Assembly (NCBI GenBank): GCA_018241425.1 | Contig: JAFEDU010000002.1 | Location: 186,001 to 250,000 of the forward strand | Direction: 5' to 3' | DNA from: Pseudomonadota bacterium | Lineage (GTDB): Bacteria; Pseudomonadota; Gammaproteobacteria; Steroidobacterales; Steroidobacteraceae | Length of the DNA stretch: 64,000 nt | Shown: in pieces, positions 63,447-64,000 of the stretch | Position numbering within the stretch: the stretch's first letter is position 1 | Layout of the letters: every line of letters begins with the position of its first letter | Translations under genes and position numbers: made by a program | The notes under the pieces: model-generated | What the model saw: the letters and a program-made list of their open reading frames with translations, nothing else | What the model was told of the DNA's origin: nothing | The model's database searches: none

Positions 63447-64000
63447 ATGATCGACTCGCCACTGATCCCCTACAACTTCTCCGACCTGGAGCCAGTCGTC
63501 TCGCGCGACACGCTGGTGTTCCATTTTCTGCGTCACCAGCGCATCTGTTACGACCGGCTTCAGGGCCTGATCCGCGGCACGGACCTGGCCGAGCTCGCGC
63601 TCGATGACCTGATCCGGCGCACCGAGCGCAACCCGGCCGAGCACGGCGTGTTCCGCCTCGCCGCCGAGGTCTGGAACCACAATCTCTACTGGCGCTCGAT
63701 GCGTCCGCGCGGCGGCGGCGGCGCGCATGGGCCGGTGGCCGCGCTCATCCGGCGCCGCTTCGGCAGCTTCGATCGCTTTGCCTCCGAGTTCCGCGAGACG
63801 GCCGGCGCCCACTTCGGCAGCGGCTGGGTCTGGCTCGTGTGGCGACGCGATGCGCTGCAGCTGGTGGCGACCGGCAATGCCGGGACGCCGCTGGTGCGCG
63901 GCGACGTCGCGCTCCTCGCCCTCGACCTGTGGGAGCACGCCTACTACCTGGACTTCCAGAACCGGCGCGCCGCGTACGTGAACAGCTTCCTCGAGGAACT
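63447..64000 (+). CDS. Fe/Mn superoxide dismutase (3' truncated by window)
   Basis: The first 184 codons of an iron/manganese superoxide dismutase. Metal ligands visible are His in VFHFLRHQ, His in EVWNHNLYW, and Asp and His in LDLWEHAYYLDF. FGSGWVWLV and TGNAGTPL are family signatures. Residues that separate Fe from Mn forms are not diagnostic by eye. The ATG at 63447 follows a strong AGGAAGGA site; an in-frame ATG at 63363 would add 28 residues without similarity. The frame stays open to the last base, so the last stretch is outside the window. Confidence 0.9.
   Translation, partial: MIDSPLIPYNFSDLEPVVSRDTLVFHFLRHQRICYDRLQGLIRGTDLAELALDDLIRRTERNPAEHGVFRLAAEVWNHNLYWRSMRPRGGGGAHGPVAALIRRRFGSFDRFASEFRETAGAHFGSGWVWLVWRRDALQLVATGNAGTPLVRGDVALLALDLWEHAYYLDFQNRRAAYVNSFLEE

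Noticed and set aside
1..64000. CRISPR arrays, insertion sequences, integrases, att sites, rRNA or tRNA genes
   Set aside because: Scanned for direct-repeat spacing, transposase motifs and RNA folds by eye; none seen.

Overview
The window is very GC-rich (roughly two thirds G+C by eye) and almost fully coding, with gene pairs joined by ATGA or GTGA overlaps. I see no rRNA, tRNA, CRISPR array, insertion sequence or phage gene. A fused RlmK/RlmL 23S rRNA methyltransferase, a Puu-type gamma-glutamylated putrescine pathway with a PotFGHI importer, and ECF sigma factors point to a high-GC gammaproteobacterium, perhaps of the Steroidobacter/Nevskia/Xanthomonas side. That placement is inference.

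Layout. 0-7 kb: the end of an alpha/beta hydrolase, an APH-like kinase, then a leftward cassette of a trimethylamine-dehydrogenase-like flavoprotein, a quaternary-amine-type Rieske oxygenase and an MFS carrier. 7-10 kb: an exported M14 peptidase. 10-16 kb: a tightly coupled leftward operon of an exported PHP metallohydrolase, an OPA-family (GlpT-like) transporter, a gamma-butyrobetaine-hydroxylase-like Fe/2OG oxygenase (TmpA type), an HD-domain diiron oxygenase (TmpB/PhnZ type) and an AllA-like cupin. This looks like uptake and C-P cleavage of a quaternary-ammonium phosphonate. The TmpAB product would be glycine betaine, and the Rieske/flavoprotein cassette nearby has the features of N-demethylating enzymes, so the two could form one route. 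16-22 kb: small envelope and housekeeping genes (lipoprotein, GNAT, GST, Ogt, exported Rid protein, M19 dipeptidase homologue) and a sigma/anti-sigma/membrane-protein set. 22-30 kb: a leftward run with DUF72, MerR-TPR, Ku, LigD (non-homologous end joining), an alpha/beta hydrolase and a GH13 glucosidase.

30-36 kb: a TetR regulator faces a seven-gene catabolic operon (SnoaL-like protein, SDR tail fragment, cytochrome P450, aldehyde dehydrogenase, SDR, beta-hydroxyacid dehydrogenase, CMD-like protein), with a clear palindromic operator between them. 36-38 kb: a fused monohaem cytochrome/porin (Cyc2-like layout) and a dihaem c4-type cytochrome. 38-42 kb: an M16 protease, an OmpA-family protein, a cupin and a 50-residue membrane protein.

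42-60 kb is dominated by polyamine use: an omega-amino-acid aminotransferase, PuuR, PuuC, PuuB, PuuD, PuuA and PotFGHI, in three blocks whose intergenic regions share TGTTTAA/GATATTTTG elements. Interspersed are rlmKL (apparently starting at CTG), an M23 peptidase, a DUF4124 protein and asd. asd is preceded by a 25-codon Thr/Lys/Ile-rich leader and mutually exclusive hairpins that fit a transcription attenuator. 59-64 kb: a ROK kinase, a methionine/glutamine-type aminotransferase, a frameshifted omega-amidase, a Cys/Met-metabolism PLP enzyme and the start of an Fe/Mn superoxide dismutase.
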